In this document: positions 1 through 9,282 of the stretch, piece by piece | Layout: each line of letters opens with the position of its first letter | Position numbering within the stretch: the stretch's first letter is position 1 | NCBI GenBank assembly: GCA_002698995.1 | Contig: PAAX01000033.1 | Location: 1 to 64,000, forward strand | Reading direction: 5' to 3' | Origin: Ignavibacteriota bacterium | GTDB lineage: Bacteria > Bacteroidota > Ignavibacteria > Ignavibacteriales > Melioribacteraceae | Length of the DNA stretch: 64,000 nt | Translations under genes and position numbers: made by a program | The notes under the pieces: generated by a model | Told to the model about the DNA's origin: nothing | The model's input: only the letters and a program-made list of their open reading frames with translations | The model's database searches: none

Positions 1-572
1 AAGAACTAGGAGCAAGCAGTGATCAGATAGGTGAAATAGTACAAGTAATTGATGATATAGCAGATCAGACAAACTTGCTTGCCTTAAATGCGGCAATAGA
101 AGCAGCAAGAGCCGGAGAACAGGGAAGAGGATTTGCAGTAGTTGCAGATGAAGTAAGAAAATTAGCAGAACGTACCACAAAAGCAACTAAAGAAATCGGT
201 GAGATGATAAAGAAGATACAAGGTGATACCGGCGGAGCAGTAAAATCTATAAGCTTGGGAACAGAAGAAGTAGAGAAAGGAAAACAATTAGCAGATAAAG
301 CCGGAAAATCATTACAAGAAATAATAAAAGGCTCGAATGATGTAGTAGATGTTGTAAATCAAGTAGCCGCAGCGAGTGAAGAACAATCCTCGGCATCAGA
401 ACAGATAAGCAGAAATATAGAAGCAATAAGTTCGGTAACACAACAGTCGGCTGCCGGAACACAACAGATAGCAAGAGCTGCAGAAGACTTGAACAGATTG
501 ACTGAAGGTTTACAAAAACTTGTCGGAGCTTTTAAAATCCGCAATGAAAATAAGAAATTAATTTTAGCTTAA
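1..572 (+). CDS. Methyl-accepting chemotaxis protein, C-terminal fragment (5' end outside window)
   Basis: The frame is open from base 3, so only the last 189 codons of a longer gene are present. It holds the cytoplasmic signalling hairpin of chemoreceptors, with the near-invariant tip [10 protein letters not shown] followed by [18 protein letters not shown], the region that binds CheA and CheW at the cell pole. Downstream helices carry repeated [12 protein letters not shown] and [10 protein letters not shown] stretches typical of methylation-helix heptads. The sensor and membrane parts are lost upstream. It is very similar to the receptor encoded just downstream, so the two are probably tandem paralogues. 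A strong hairpin follows the stop, so it ends its own transcript. The call is secure; the ligand is unknown. Confidence 0.95.
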   Translation, partial: ELGASSDQIGEIVQVIDDIADQTNLLALNAAIEAARAGEQGRGFAVVADEVRKLAERTTKATKEIGEMIKKIQGDTGGAVKSISLGTEEVEKGKQLADKAGKSLQEIIKGSNDVVDVVNQVAAASEEQSSASEQISRNIEAISSVTQQSAAGTQQIARAAEDLNRLTEGLQKLVGAFKIRNENKKLILA

Positions 573-587
573 TCAGTATCCCAAATT

Positions 588-622
588 AGCACCTGATTTA
601 TAATCATTGTAAATCAGGTGCT
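588..622 (+). terminator. Hairpin terminator after the first chemoreceptor
   Basis: A 13-bp perfect inverted repeat (AGCACCTGATTTA and its complement) with a 9-base loop lies 15 bases after the stop codon. The T-run after it is short (gcttt), so termination may be partly factor-dependent. Confidence 0.75.
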
Positions 623-658
623 GCTTTAAGATTTATTCCAGCATTTTCAATTTCCCGC

Positions 659-685
659 TAAACTTTAAGATATGATATCCGATAA
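659..685 (+). promoter_or_regulatory. Sigma-28 (FliA)-type promoter for the chemoreceptor at 744
   Basis: TAAACTTT (659-666), 11 bases, then TCCGATAA (678-685). This matches the classical flagellar sigma-28 pattern TAAAGTTT-N11-GCCGATAA at 14 of 16 positions with exact spacing. The expected transcript start is about 50 bases before the ATG. A TTGACA at 691-696 lies downstream and could instead be a housekeeping -35 box, but its -10 partner is poor. Confidence 0.7.
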
Positions 686-743
686 TTGGGTTGACAATTA
701 ATTGTGTGTCACAATAAATATTTTAGTTAGGAGTTATAGCTTT

Positions 744-2669
744 ATGAGCATTAAGCAGAAAATTAATTTAACTACAAAATTAAATATCATTTTTTTATTG
801 TTGGGAATGCTGTTGATTACAGTTGGTTACATTGGATTCAGCGGAATGAGTAAAACAAACGAAACCTTGGGCTACATTGGATATAACAGGGCAGCTTCAA
901 TAAATTTAGTTCTTCAAGTTGATAGAGATCTTCAACAGGCATTGGTTGCTGAAAAATCACTATTTACGGTTGAAGCAAATTCACCCAAATTTAATAATCT
1001 TGTAAATGATCATAATGAGAATGTTAGTCAAGTTGAAACACGGTGGAGCGAATTAAAAACCTTGTTAACAAACCAAGATGAGATTTCTTTTGCAAATAAA
1101 TTTGATGAAATATTTGATGACTGGGAAAGTATTTCTAATAATATTATTTCTAAGATATCATCAGGAGTTCCTACAGAAATTAAACAAGCCGAATTCATTT
1201 CAGAAAATAAAGGCTCAGAAGTTTTTTCTGAAATGAGGGCAAATATCGACCAACTTACGCAACTTATTGAAGAAGATATAAAAGAAAATGTAAATACTGC
1301 AGGGGCTGATTTTGATAGTTCAAAAAGTTTTATTATTTCCATAATAATTTTCTCAGCTTTAATTACACTTTCTGCCGGAATTTATATTTCAAAAACTATC
1401 GCCCGTCCAATAAAAAAACTTGATGAAGCTGCCTCCTTAGTTGCAGGTGGAAATAACAATGTGCAAGTAGATATAAAAAATTCAGATGAAATTGGAAAAT
1501 TAGCTTCTTCCTTTAATACAATGGTAGAAAACATCAAAAAATCAATTGAAGAAGTAAATGGAAAAAGTCTGGAAGCAGAAAATGCCGCAAGAGATGCAAA
1601 TGAATCCAAAAGCAAAATTGAGAATTATCAGAAGTATTTATCAAGAAGCACTAAACTTCTCGCTGAAAAAATGATGCGGTTTGCCGATGGTGATTTAACA
1701 GTTTCCGTAAAACCGGAAATTGAAAATGATGAAATAGGAGAATTGTTTTCGGAATTCAATTCAGCAGTTTCAAAAATTCATAATATGTTAGTTAATGTTA
1801 ATGAAGCAGTAGCAGCTACAGCCTCAGCCTCCACCGAGATTTCATCATCTTCAGAAGAGATGGCAGCCGGAGCACAAGAACAGTCGGCACAATCTGCAGA
1901 AGTTGCCGGTGCTGTTGAGCAAATGTCAGGTACAATTATACAGACTTCAAAGAATGCTAACTCCGCTTTAATATTTTCAAAAAATGCCGGAGAAAAAGCA
2001 AAATTAGGTGTAGAGAAAGTAAATCAATCAAAAGAAGGAATGAACAGAATTGTTCAATCGGCACAAAGTACCGGACAAATAATTTCTCAGCTTGCACAAA
2101 AGACTGAACAAATTGGTGAAATAACTTTAGTTATTGATGAGATTGCAGATCAGACAAATCTATTAGCACTAAACGCCGCAATAGAAGCGGCACGAGCCGG
2201 AGATCAAGGGAGAGGATTTGCAGTTGTAGCAGATGAGGTAAGAAAACTTGCTGAAAGAACTTCAGTTGCAACCAAAGAGATTGGTGAAACAATTAAGAAA
2301 ATTCAGCATGAAGCTAAATCAGCCGATAAATCTATGATTGAAGCGGGAGAATCGGTTAAAAACGGCATGAAATTAAATGATGAATTGGCAAATGCATTGA
2401 ATGAAATTTTACAAGAAGCGATGAAAGTAATTGATGAAATAAATCAAGTTGCTGCAGCAAGTGAAGAACAGTCATCCGCGTCTGAAGAAATCAGCAGAAA
2501 TATTGAAGCTATCAGTTCTGTAACGCAGCAATCGGCAGCTGGAGTTCAGCAGATTGCCAGAGCAGCAGAAGATTTAAACCGGCTGACAGAAAATCTTCAA
2601 AACCTGGTAAGTAATTTTAAAATCAATCAAGATATGAAATACTTACAACTGAGCGCGAGTAGAAATTAG
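744..2669 (+). CDS. Methyl-accepting chemotaxis protein with 4-helix-bundle-like sensor and HAMP domains
   Basis: Transmembrane chemoreceptor of 641 residues. TM1 is at about 13-33, a helical periplasmic sensor of about 160 residues follows (4HB_MCP-like, with no Cache pattern), then TM2 at about 195-215, HAMP at about 217-270, and a second HAMP-like segment around 308-365 ([11 protein letters not shown] ... [11 protein letters not shown]). The signalling domain has the hairpin tip [15 protein letters not shown] near 475. It should control the CheA kinase in response to an unknown ligand. I chose the ATG at 744 because AGGAG stands 10 bases upstream; a TTG frame extension to 702 would add 14 residues without a ribosome site. 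It is flanked by its own sigma-28-type promoter and a terminator, so it is monocistronic. Confidence 0.95.
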   Translation: MSIKQKINLTTKLNIIFLLLGMLLITVGYIGFSGMSKTNETLGYIGYNRAASINLVLQVDRDLQQALVAEKSLFTVEANSPKFNNLVNDHNENVSQVETRWSELKTLLTNQDEISFANKFDEIFDDWESISNNIISKISSGVPTEIKQAEFISENKGSEVFSEMRANIDQLTQLIEEDIKENVNTAGADFDSSKSFIISIIIFSALITLSAGIYISKTIARPIKKLDEAASLVAGGNNNVQVDIKNSDEIGKLASSFNTMVENIKKSIEEVNGKSLEAENAARDANESKSKIENYQKYLSRSTKLLAEKMMRFADGDLTVSVKPEIENDEIGELFSEFNSAVSKIHNMLVNVNEAVAATASASTEISSSSEEMAAGAQEQSAQSAEVAGAVEQMSGTIIQTSKNANSALIFSKNAGEKAKLGVEKVNQSKEGMNRIVQSAQSTGQIISQLAQKTEQIGEITLVIDEIADQTNLLALNAAIEAARAGDQGRGFAVVADEVRKLAERTSVATKEIGETIKKIQHEAKSADKSMIEAGESVKNGMKLNDELANALNEILQEAMKVIDEINQVAAASEEQSSASEEISRNIEAISSVTQQSAAGVQQIARAAEDLNRLTENLQNLVSNFKINQDMKYLQLSASRN

Positions 2670-2764
2670 TTTTAGTTTTTCTATAAAATTAGGACTGCCA
2701 GAAAATTAGGAAACGGCTATAAATACTTTATTGAAATAACTACTCTAAAAATTTTTGTCATAAA

Positions 2765-2797
2765 AATTAACCTGCATTTTGAAAGTGCAGGTTAATT
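2765..2797 (+). terminator. Hairpin terminator after chemoreceptor 2
   Basis: A 12-bp perfect inverted repeat (AATTAACCTGCA / TGCAGGTTAATT) with a 9-base loop lies about 95 bases after the stop, in otherwise empty sequence. Confidence 0.7.
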
Positions 2798-2859
2798 AAA
2801 AACCTACCTTTAAGATAATTTCTAATAAGAATAATAATCCTTTAAATTTTTCTTGTATT

Positions 2860-2885
2860 TAAAAAAGACTTCTAAAATCCGATAA
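2860..2885 (+). promoter_or_regulatory. Sigma-28-type promoter for the chemoreceptor at 2924
   Basis: TAAA at 2860-2863 and TCCGATAA at 2878-2885 are spaced by 14 bases (15 is classical). The -10 octamer is identical to the one before the gene at 744. It lies 38 bases before the chosen ATG. Confidence 0.6.
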
Positions 2886-2923
2886 TGTGGTGTTAGAATA
2901 ACAATAAATTGGATTGGATAACT

Positions 2924-5131
2924 ATGAAAAAGAAACTTTCACTAAAATTTCTGATTCCAACTATAATAATTATGATTTCCGGAATGATATTTATTTCATG
3001 GGTAGTATCAAATACAGTGCATGATTTTTATTTGGAATCAGCAGAAAATACCATTACTGATAAAATGAATGAATTGAACGAAAAGCTTAACTTAATAGAT
3101 GCTTTAGTTCTAGAAGAAGTAAAAATAGGTATGGCTTCAATAAAAAATGAAGCATCAAAATTGGGAAATCCCAATATTGACGGGACAATTGAATTTGAAG
3201 GGAGAACAATACCAAACCTGAAATTAGGAAACAGTATTGTTGCAAATAATTATAATGTTGTTGATAAGGTAAAAGAAATTGCAGGTGGAACCGCTACAAT
3301 TTTCGTAAATAATAACGGCGAATTTTTAAGAATAAGCACAAATGTAATTAACTCAGGCGGCAACAGGGCTATCGGTACAATTCTAGACCCTAATGGAAAA
3401 GCGATTAAAAATATTCTAAATAAAGAATCATTCTACGGTTTAGTAAACATTTTGAGCAAACCATACTTAACCGCCTATGAGCCTATACTTGATAATGAAA
3501 ATAATTTAATAGGAATTTGGTACACAGGCTATCCCTTAACAACCCTTAATGATATTGGAGAATCTGTAAAAAGAGCAAAACTATTTGAGAAAGGATTTAT
3601 AGCATTAGTCGATGAGAAAGATAATATCCTTTATAATACAGAATTATATACAACTGATGATCTTGAATCGATAATCAACGGTGAAAATTTTAACGAAGAA
3701 TGGATTTCAAACCAAAAAATATTTGATAAGTGGAATTATAAAATTATTGCCGCAGTACCGGATTCAGAGATTAATTCTTATTCTTCATCAATAGCAGGAG
3801 ATGCAGCAATTTTTGGTTTTATATTCTTTACAATTCTTACTTCAATTATAACTTTAATTGTCTTTAAAATTATTTTGCAGCCTGTAAAACAGATAAAATT
3901 AGTAGCAGAAGAATTTACAAACGGAAATAGCAAAGTAAGAGTGAATGTAAAATCTGAAGATGAAATAGGAAATCTTGGGAGTTCCATCAACCAAATGATT
4001 GACAAAATTCTGCAGAATATTTCCGAATTAAAACTGAAAGAAGAAAATGCCCTAACTGCATTAAAAGAAGCTGAGATTGCAAAAAATGAATCCAATCACC
4101 AGAAAGAATACTTTGCTGCAAAGACGAAAGAAATGCTTGTTGAAATGGAGCGATTTGCAGCCGGAGATTTATCGGTTTCTTTAAGTATTGAAAAAGATGA
4201 TGATGTTGGGAAACTGTTTTCAGGATTCAATAGAGCAGTTTCACAAATAAGAGATGTAATTTCTGAATTAAGAATTGCTATTCAGTCTACTGTAAATGCA
4301 AGCAATCAAATCTCATCAAGTTCCGAAGAAATTGCAGCCGGAGCGCAGGAACAATCCGCGCAGGCAAGTGAAATAGCAGCAGCAATTCAAGAAATGGCTG
4401 CAACAATTTTCAATACTACAAAAAACTCAACTACAGCAGCAGAAGCAGCAAAGCAAGCTGGAAGTACGGCAAAATCGGGTGCATCCAAAGTAATTGAAAC
4501 AAAAGATGGGATGAAAAAAATTGTAACTACTTCGGAAACTACTGAAAAAATTGTTCTTTCTTTAACATCAAAAACTGAGCAGATTGGTAAGATTACGCAA
4601 GTGATTGATGAAATTGCAGATCAAACTAATCTTCTTGCATTAAATGCTGCAATTGAAGCTGCAAGAGCCGGAGATCAAGGAAGAGGATTTGCCGTTGTTG
4701 CAGATGAAGTGAAAAAATTAGCTGAACGAACTTCAAAAGCAACAAGTGAAATCGCCGAAACCATAAAAGATATTCAGATTGAAGTAAAAGAAGCAAATAA
4801 ATCCATGCGCGATGCCAAGCAGTCTGTTAATGGCGGCATGATTTTAACGAATGAACTTGCAGAATTTTTAGAGAGAATTTTGATAGAAAGTAATAAAGTA
4901 TTAGAAGTAATTGAGCAAGTAGCTTCAGCAAGTGAAGAACAATCCGCTGCAGCCGAACAAATCGGACAAAATATTGAATCAATAAACATTGTTACCGGTG
5001 AAACTGCTCAAGGAACAACTGCAGTTGCAAGAGAAGCTGAGAATTTACTGAATCTTACCGATGGATTACAAAAGTTGATCTCTAACTTTAAAGTAAATCA
5101 TAATTCTGCAAAAGTTTTCAGCAGCATATAA
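2924..5131 (+). CDS. Methyl-accepting chemotaxis protein with Cache_3-Cache_2-type sensor
   Basis: Chemoreceptor of 735 residues. TM1 is at about 8-28 and a large periplasmic sensor follows at about 33-290. Its pattern [20 protein letters not shown], then [10 protein letters not shown] and IGIWYTGYP, is that of the Cache_3-Cache_2 family, whose members bind small organic ligands directly. TM2 is at about 292-318, then HAMP, then a second HAMP-like unit ([13 protein letters not shown]) near 405-445. The signalling domain has its [15 protein letters not shown] tip near 570. The ATG at 2924 is chosen; a TTG 15 bases upstream is possible, and neither has a clear ribosome site. Its sensor differs from that of the gene at 744 while the signalling halves are close, as expected for receptors feeding one CheA array. 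Confidence 0.95.
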   Translation: MKKKLSLKFLIPTIIIMISGMIFISWVVSNTVHDFYLESAENTITDKMNELNEKLNLIDALVLEEVKIGMASIKNEASKLGNPNIDGTIEFEGRTIPNLKLGNSIVANNYNVVDKVKEIAGGTATIFVNNNGEFLRISTNVINSGGNRAIGTILDPNGKAIKNILNKESFYGLVNILSKPYLTAYEPILDNENNLIGIWYTGYPLTTLNDIGESVKRAKLFEKGFIALVDEKDNILYNTELYTTDDLESIINGENFNEEWISNQKIFDKWNYKIIAAVPDSEINSYSSSIAGDAAIFGFIFFTILTSIITLIVFKIILQPVKQIKLVAEEFTNGNSKVRVNVKSEDEIGNLGSSINQMIDKILQNISELKLKEENALTALKEAEIAKNESNHQKEYFAAKTKEMLVEMERFAAGDLSVSLSIEKDDDVGKLFSGFNRAVSQIRDVISELRIAIQSTVNASNQISSSSEEIAAGAQEQSAQASEIAAAIQEMAATIFNTTKNSTTAAEAAKQAGSTAKSGASKVIETKDGMKKIVTTSETTEKIVLSLTSKTEQIGKITQVIDEIADQTNLLALNAAIEAARAGDQGRGFAVVADEVKKLAERTSKATSEIAETIKDIQIEVKEANKSMRDAKQSVNGGMILTNELAEFLERILIESNKVLEVIEQVASASEEQSAAAEQIGQNIESINIVTGETAQGTTAVAREAENLLNLTDGLQKLISNFKVNHNSAKVFSSI

Positions 5132-5147
5132 AAAGTATGAATCAATT

Positions 5148-5176
5148 GAAACCTTCACATTCTTTGTGAAGGTTTC
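5148..5176 (+). terminator. Rho-independent terminator after chemoreceptor 3
   Basis: A 12-bp perfect stem (GAAACCTTCACA / TGTGAAGGTTTC) with a 5-base loop, followed by tttcttt, 16 bases after the stop codon. Confidence 0.9.
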
Positions 5177-5365
5177 TTTCTTTATAACTGTTTACAAATC
5201 TCCGAAATCCTTATTCAGCTTTTTATAATTTATTTGCTATTCTCATTAAGTCATTTATTTCCGACCAATATGAATGCAGATCTGTTTCTAACAGAATAAA
5301 ATAATTTATTCGTCTGATTAACCCATAGAGAAAATAGACATTACCTCCATTTAAATTAATCATCA

Positions 5366-5392
5366 TAAATATTTTTTCTTATCTTACGATAA
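5366..5392 (+). promoter_or_regulatory. Sigma-28-like promoter for the porin at 5453
   Basis: TAAATATT (5366-5373), 11 bases, TACGATAA (5385-5392). This is the same architecture as the sites before the chemoreceptors, with CGATAA conserved. The gene start is 60 bases downstream. Confidence 0.5.
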
Positions 5393-5452
5393 TTAAGTCG
5401 GGATATAAAAATGTAACTGATTTTTAACGCTTATAAACTGGACATTATCGTT

Positions 5453-6670
5453 ATGAAATCTAAGTTAGTGCTTTATTTAGTTATAATATATACAAATCTT
5501 ATCACTCTATCTGCCAATCCAGAGGATGAAGGCAATTCTAACAATTTTAAAAGCAGACTAAATATGTATGGAGTTGATCTAAATTTTAAATATACAGCAG
5601 ATTTCTACAATAATGTTTCCGAAGGTGTTGAAACCGGTTCAAAATTTATAAATCAAATCCACTTTGGAACAGATTTAAGTTTGGATAGAATCTTTAATAT
5701 TAATCCGGCTATACTTCATGCATCATTTATAGGTGTTAAGGGAAATCAGCCAAATGATTTAGTAGGAAGTACGCAAGGCGTCAGCAATATTGAGACAAAC
5801 AATCTTTTCAAATTATATGACTTATGGATAGATTTTCAACTCAACGATCACTTTTCAATATTAGCGGGATTGTTTGATGTTAACAGCGAATTTGACACAA
5901 AGTACAATTCCGGTTTATTTATTAATCCTTCTCATGGAATTGGAGCTGAATTTGGTTTAACAGGAATTAATGGTCCATCAATTTATCCGAATACTTCTTT
6001 TGGGATTAGAACCAATTTTACATTTGGACATAAAAACTACATTAAGCTGGGAATTTTTGATGCTGTGCCCGGAACCGAAGAGGATCCATATAAGACTTAT
6101 ATAGATTTAAAATTCAACGACGGACTCCTTTTGGTTTCAGAATTTGGATATGATTGTTATGATGATTTTGAATTCGAAAATATAAATGATCAATGTATGA
6201 ATTTTGCGGTTGGTATTTGGTATTTTACTAATAAGCATAATGAAGTGATTGGAACAAATAAACATCATGGAAATTTTGGTTTCTATAGTTTTTTAGAATC
6301 AAGACTATTTCTGCTGAATCAAGAATCTTATTTATCAGGATTTATTAGAACCGGATTAGCTGATAATGATGTGAATCAAATAGATTTGTTTTTCAGCGGT
6401 GGATTAGTTCTAAATAATTATTTTTTTGATGAAGATCAATTGGGATTAACATTTGCCTCTTCCAGATATTCGAGAAAACATTTTAATTCTCAGTCAATAT
6501 TAAATGAAAATCCCGCATTATACGAAACTAATATTGAACTGACTTATTTGGTTAACATTACTGATTTTGCTTCCATTCAGCCGGATATTCAATATTTTAT
6601 AAATCCTTCACATAAATCTTCATTAAAGAACTCACTCTGTGTAGGTCTGCGAACCATAATTAGTTTTTAA
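5453..6670 (+). CDS. OprB-like outer-membrane porin
   Basis: Protein of 405 residues with a signal peptide (about 1-21, hydrophobic core LVLYLVIIYTNLITLS) and a body rich in alternating beta-strand segments, ending in an aromatic outer-membrane signature (VGLRTIISF). The GVDLNFKYTADFYNNVSEG start and the C-terminal ELTYLVNITDFASIQPDIQYFINPS pattern (in two short blocks) resemble the carbohydrate-selective porin family OprB (PF04966). The likely role is diffusion of sugars or other small solutes across the outer membrane. It stands alone between terminators, and the sigma-28-like site upstream hints at co-expression with motility genes. The family call is by eye; the substrate is unknown. Confidence 0.75.
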   Translation: MKSKLVLYLVIIYTNLITLSANPEDEGNSNNFKSRLNMYGVDLNFKYTADFYNNVSEGVETGSKFINQIHFGTDLSLDRIFNINPAILHASFIGVKGNQPNDLVGSTQGVSNIETNNLFKLYDLWIDFQLNDHFSILAGLFDVNSEFDTKYNSGLFINPSHGIGAEFGLTGINGPSIYPNTSFGIRTNFTFGHKNYIKLGIFDAVPGTEEDPYKTYIDLKFNDGLLLVSEFGYDCYDDFEFENINDQCMNFAVGIWYFTNKHNEVIGTNKHHGNFGFYSFLESRLFLLNQESYLSGFIRTGLADNDVNQIDLFFSGGLVLNNYFFDEDQLGLTFASSRYSRKHFNSQSILNENPALYETNIELTYLVNITDFASIQPDIQYFINPSHKSSLKNSLCVGLRTIISF

Positions 6671-6741
6671 GAAAAGTTCATCAAATTTTAGGATATGTTT
6701 TTATAAGCAGCTATAGAGGATAACTGAGCACATAAGAAAAA

Positions 6742-6771
6742 GACCTCCAATTATAAAAATAATCGGAGGTC
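6742..6771. terminator. Bidirectional terminator between convergent genes
   Basis: GACCTCC / GGAGGTC arms with inner TTAT/ATAA pairing around an A-rich loop. It lies between the porin stop and the stop of the minus-strand gene at 6784. Confidence 0.7.
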
Positions 6772-6783
6772 ATTAAATGAAGC

Positions 6784-8130
6784 TTACTTAATCTTTTGAA
6801 TTTTTTCTTTGAATTTTAGACCAAGCTTTTTTAATTCTGCCATTACCGGAACATAAACGGAAGGATGTGTTGGAATATAACATCCGCTTAAAGGAAGTTT
6901 GTTCTGAAGAATTAATTTAGCCGCAATTGCTGCCGGTAATCCAACAGTTTTTGCAATTGCAGTATCACCATGAGGATCACCATATTCAACTAATGTAGAA
7001 ACTATTTTTTCTTCTCTTTTCTCTTTGGGATATTTTGCAATAACTTCATGCGCTAAAATCACCAAGTCTCTGCCGCCTGAAGGAAGAGGTAATTTTTTTC
7101 TTAGTAAATCAGTCATAACTTCTGCAGAAGTAGAAACTTTTCCACCGATTTTTTCATCCGAGAATAGTCCAAGCCACCTTAAATTATTCATAATTTTTCC
7201 GGTTGGAGAAATTCCCAAATAATTAGCGGTTTTAGTTTCAATCTTAGTGCCGGAAATATTGAGTGGCAAGAACATATCAATATATTCTGCATAAGTTTTT
7301 TGATGAAGATTAGGTATCTTAAAGTTTTCAGTAGGGAGACCGAGTTTTACAATCTGAGCCCAAGTTTCTCCCCAGCCAGGATAGCGTAATGTAGCTCTAA
7401 CCATTGTTTCTGTCTTTTTAACATTAAAAATCTTCTCATAGATTAACGAATCCCTATTAGGATAAGCCTCAAATGTTCCTACTCCTTCAATGTCAACTTC
7501 CCAAGTTCTGTTAAATACCTGCTGATATGAAATAACTTTCTGTTTTCCTTGTTCTTTGTATAATGCGCCGGATTCACCAGCCATCACTACGTTTCTCGGA
7601 TTCCATGTTATGCAGTAATTAAAAGGATTTGATTTTACTTCCGGAGCCGGCAATCCGCCGCCGTATGAAATAAAGCTTTTTACATATCCCCCTTTTTCTC
7701 TAATTTTATTTATTAGAGCCATAGCCGACATATGATCAATTCCGGGATCCAAACCCATTTCATTTAAAATTAATATTCCCTTTCTTACGGCATCTTTGTG
7801 AAGTTCGGCAACTCTAAGATTTTCATAAGATGCAGTAACACAGTGTTTTCCAAAATTCAAGCAATCCAGAGCTATTAAATATTGAAACACCGGCGCTAAT
7901 AAATTTACAACAATATCACTTTCTTCAATTAATTTGTTTCTCATTGCAGCATCGTTAACATCAAATTCCAATGCGATTCCATTTGGATGACCATTTACTC
8001 TTTGCTTAGCCAATTCTAAATTCATATCACAAACTGTAACAAACCAGTTGTTTTCTTTTGCTTCATTTAATAAATAAGAAATTAAGGATGGAGTGGACTG
8101 ACCCGCACCAAGGATAAGTATTTTTTTCAT
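6784..8130 (-). CDS. Saccharopine dehydrogenase family protein
   Basis: Cytoplasmic NAD(P)-dependent oxidoreductase of 448 residues. The N-terminal Rossmann fold is marked by KKILILGAGQSTPSLISYL and a following acidic strand end (VCDMN). The middle has the family pattern NLLAP, HCVTASYE and EMGLDPGIDHMSAM, and the C-terminal part is the usual alpha/beta catalytic domain with PTHPSVYVPVM near the end. Relatives interconvert saccharopine, lysine/2-oxoglutarate and related amino acids; in this lineage the enzyme is usually annotated saccharopine or lysine dehydrogenase. The ATG is preceded by AGAGGTG at good spacing. It is convergent with the porin and monocistronic. Family assignment is firm; the substrate is inferred. 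Confidence 0.88.
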   Translation of the reverse strand: MKKILILGAGQSTPSLISYLLNEAKENNWFVTVCDMNLELAKQRVNGHPNGIALEFDVNDAAMRNKLIEESDIVVNLLAPVFQYLIALDCLNFGKHCVTASYENLRVAELHKDAVRKGILILNEMGLDPGIDHMSAMALINKIREKGGYVKSFISYGGGLPAPEVKSNPFNYCITWNPRNVVMAGESGALYKEQGKQKVISYQQVFNRTWEVDIEGVGTFEAYPNRDSLIYEKIFNVKKTETMVRATLRYPGWGETWAQIVKLGLPTENFKIPNLHQKTYAEYIDMFLPLNISGTKIETKTANYLGISPTGKIMNNLRWLGLFSDEKIGGKVSTSAEVMTDLLRKKLPLPSGGRDLVILAHEVIAKYPKEKREEKIVSTLVEYGDPHGDTAIAKTVGLPAAIAAKLILQNKLPLSGCYIPTHPSVYVPVMAELKKLGLKFKEKIQKIK

Positions 8131-8236
8131 TAAACACCTCTAAATAGAATAAATTTATCTTAGTAAAGATATAGAGATTATATGAAAGGAAAAACTTTTT
8201 AACACAGAATTAAGAAAAAACCGTATACCAAACCAA

Positions 8237-8875
8237 TTATTGAATGTTATTGCAAATGCTATCGGGAGTATCTCTATAATAAATATACGTAGGATAATTA
8301 ACTTTTTTAATTTTGTATTTAGATAAAACCCGCTCAAAAAATTCCGAATCCTCACTGTACTCAATATCCTTAAATCCATTTAGGTTGACAAATACCTCCT
8401 TTTTAGCGAAGAAGGTTCCTCCAATTGTACAGTCATTTAGATGAATCATTTTTGATTTATTATTTTTATCTTTTACATAAGGATCACCAATTATTTCAAC
8501 ACCGCCGTGGATAAAATCAATGTTCTCATTCATTATTTCTTCAACTCTAAGTTGAATATGTTCTTTTTTGTATTCATCGTCACTTCCCAAAAAAGTTAAA
8601 TAATCTCCCATTGAAGCTTGAATTCCAGCATTTAGAGTTAAAGGAAGTTTTCTATTTGAATGACGGAAATATCTTATATTCTGAAAATGCTTCTGATATT
8701 TTTTGATTATCTCAAAAGTATTATCCTCGCTTCCATCGTCGGCAATTATAAGTTCCCAGAAATTATAAGTCTGATTTATAACTGAATCAATGGCTCTTTT
8801 TAATAGCTTTTCTCTATTAAAAGTGGGAAGAATAACAGAAACTAAAGGAGTAAAGTTTTTGTATAATTTCATCAT
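8237..8875 (-). CDS. Family 2 glycosyltransferase
   Basis: Protein of 212 residues with a GT-A fold. The start VSVILPTFNREKLLKRAIDS, then DDGSEDNT, LNAGIQASMGDYLTFL and SDDE (the metal-binding DxD equivalent) are typical of inverting GT2 enzymes that move a sugar from a nucleotide donor onto a glycan or lipid acceptor. No membrane helices are seen, so it is likely cytoplasmic at the inner membrane. It is short for the family, and the C-terminal region after EDSEFFERVL is minimal. It stands alone on the minus strand, 160 bases from the divergent gene pair that includes a large membrane glycosyltransferase, which suggests a surface-glycan role. Confidence 0.88.
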   Translation of the reverse strand: MMKLYKNFTPLVSVILPTFNREKLLKRAIDSVINQTYNFWELIIADDGSEDNTFEIIKKYQKHFQNIRYFRHSNRKLPLTLNAGIQASMGDYLTFLGSDDEYKKEHIQLRVEEIMNENIDFIHGGVEIIGDPYVKDKNNKSKMIHLNDCTIGGTFFAKKEVFVNLNGFKDIEYSEDSEFFERVLSKYKIKKVNYPTYIYYRDTPDSICNNIQ

Positions 8876-9037
8876 TTTAAAGTAGTTCTTTTTATTTAAT
8901 TAAATTTGAGTCAAGAAGTTATCTTTTTAAGTCCCGCAAAACCACATTTTTAAAATGAAGTTTTGAAAAGTTGTTTACAAATCTAAAGATAATTTTTTCA
9001 TATATTGAGGATTCTGTATTAAAATTTAAGTAAAACT

Positions 9038-9262
9038 ATGAGTTTAAGAGATCAAAAAAAATTTCTTTCTGCGTTAAAACGTTATGAAAGAAAAATGGAA
9101 TCAAAAGAATTAGAAGATTACAAAATGCTTGTAAAGCGTGATAAAATGGAAGAAGATCTTGATAAACTTTCTATGGATAGACTTAAAAGCTATTATGAAA
9201 AATATCATTTAAACAGAGAGAGAAAAGATTACAGCAATTTTTTTAAAGATAATGAAGAATAA
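9038..9262 (+). CDS. Small highly charged protein, unknown function
   Basis: Protein of 74 residues, almost entirely charged and helix-forming (repeated K, R, E, D and Y; motifs RYERKMESKELEDYKMLVKR and KSYYEKYHLNRERKD). It has no cysteine, signal peptide or membrane segment. It ends 20 bases before the DUF2723 gene and on the same strand, so the two are likely co-transcribed. I do not recognise a family. The predicted amphipathic helices suggest a small binding or accessory protein, but that is inference. Its coding character matches the neighbours, which supports it as a real gene. Confidence 0.65.
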   Translation: MSLRDQKKFLSALKRYERKMESKELEDYKMLVKRDKMEEDLDKLSMDRLKSYYEKYHLNRERKDYSNFFKDNEE

Positions 9263-9282
9263 ATTTTTTAATTGGGGAGCTA

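Larger units (their letters stand above)
5132..5452. other. Intergenic stretch between chemoreceptor and porin
   Basis: It holds the terminator at 5148-5176 and a sigma-28-like promoter at 5366-5392. The remaining about 190 bases show no open frame, repeat or RNA-like structure that I can support. Confidence 0.6.

Noticed and set aside
691-719. TTGACA box as a sigma-70 promoter for the chemoreceptor at 744
   Set aside because: A 17-base spacer leads to ATAAAT, a poor -10, while the sigma-28 pattern just upstream matches far better.
1-5131. Chemoreceptor tandem array as a mobile or repeat element
   Set aside because: Similarity is confined to the conserved signalling domain, as expected of paralogous chemoreceptors; no transposase or direct repeats flank them.
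8155-8379. 74-codon minus-strand open frame overlapping the end of the GT2 gene
   Set aside because: It overlaps most of its length with the well-supported GT2 gene in another frame and has no ribosome site.
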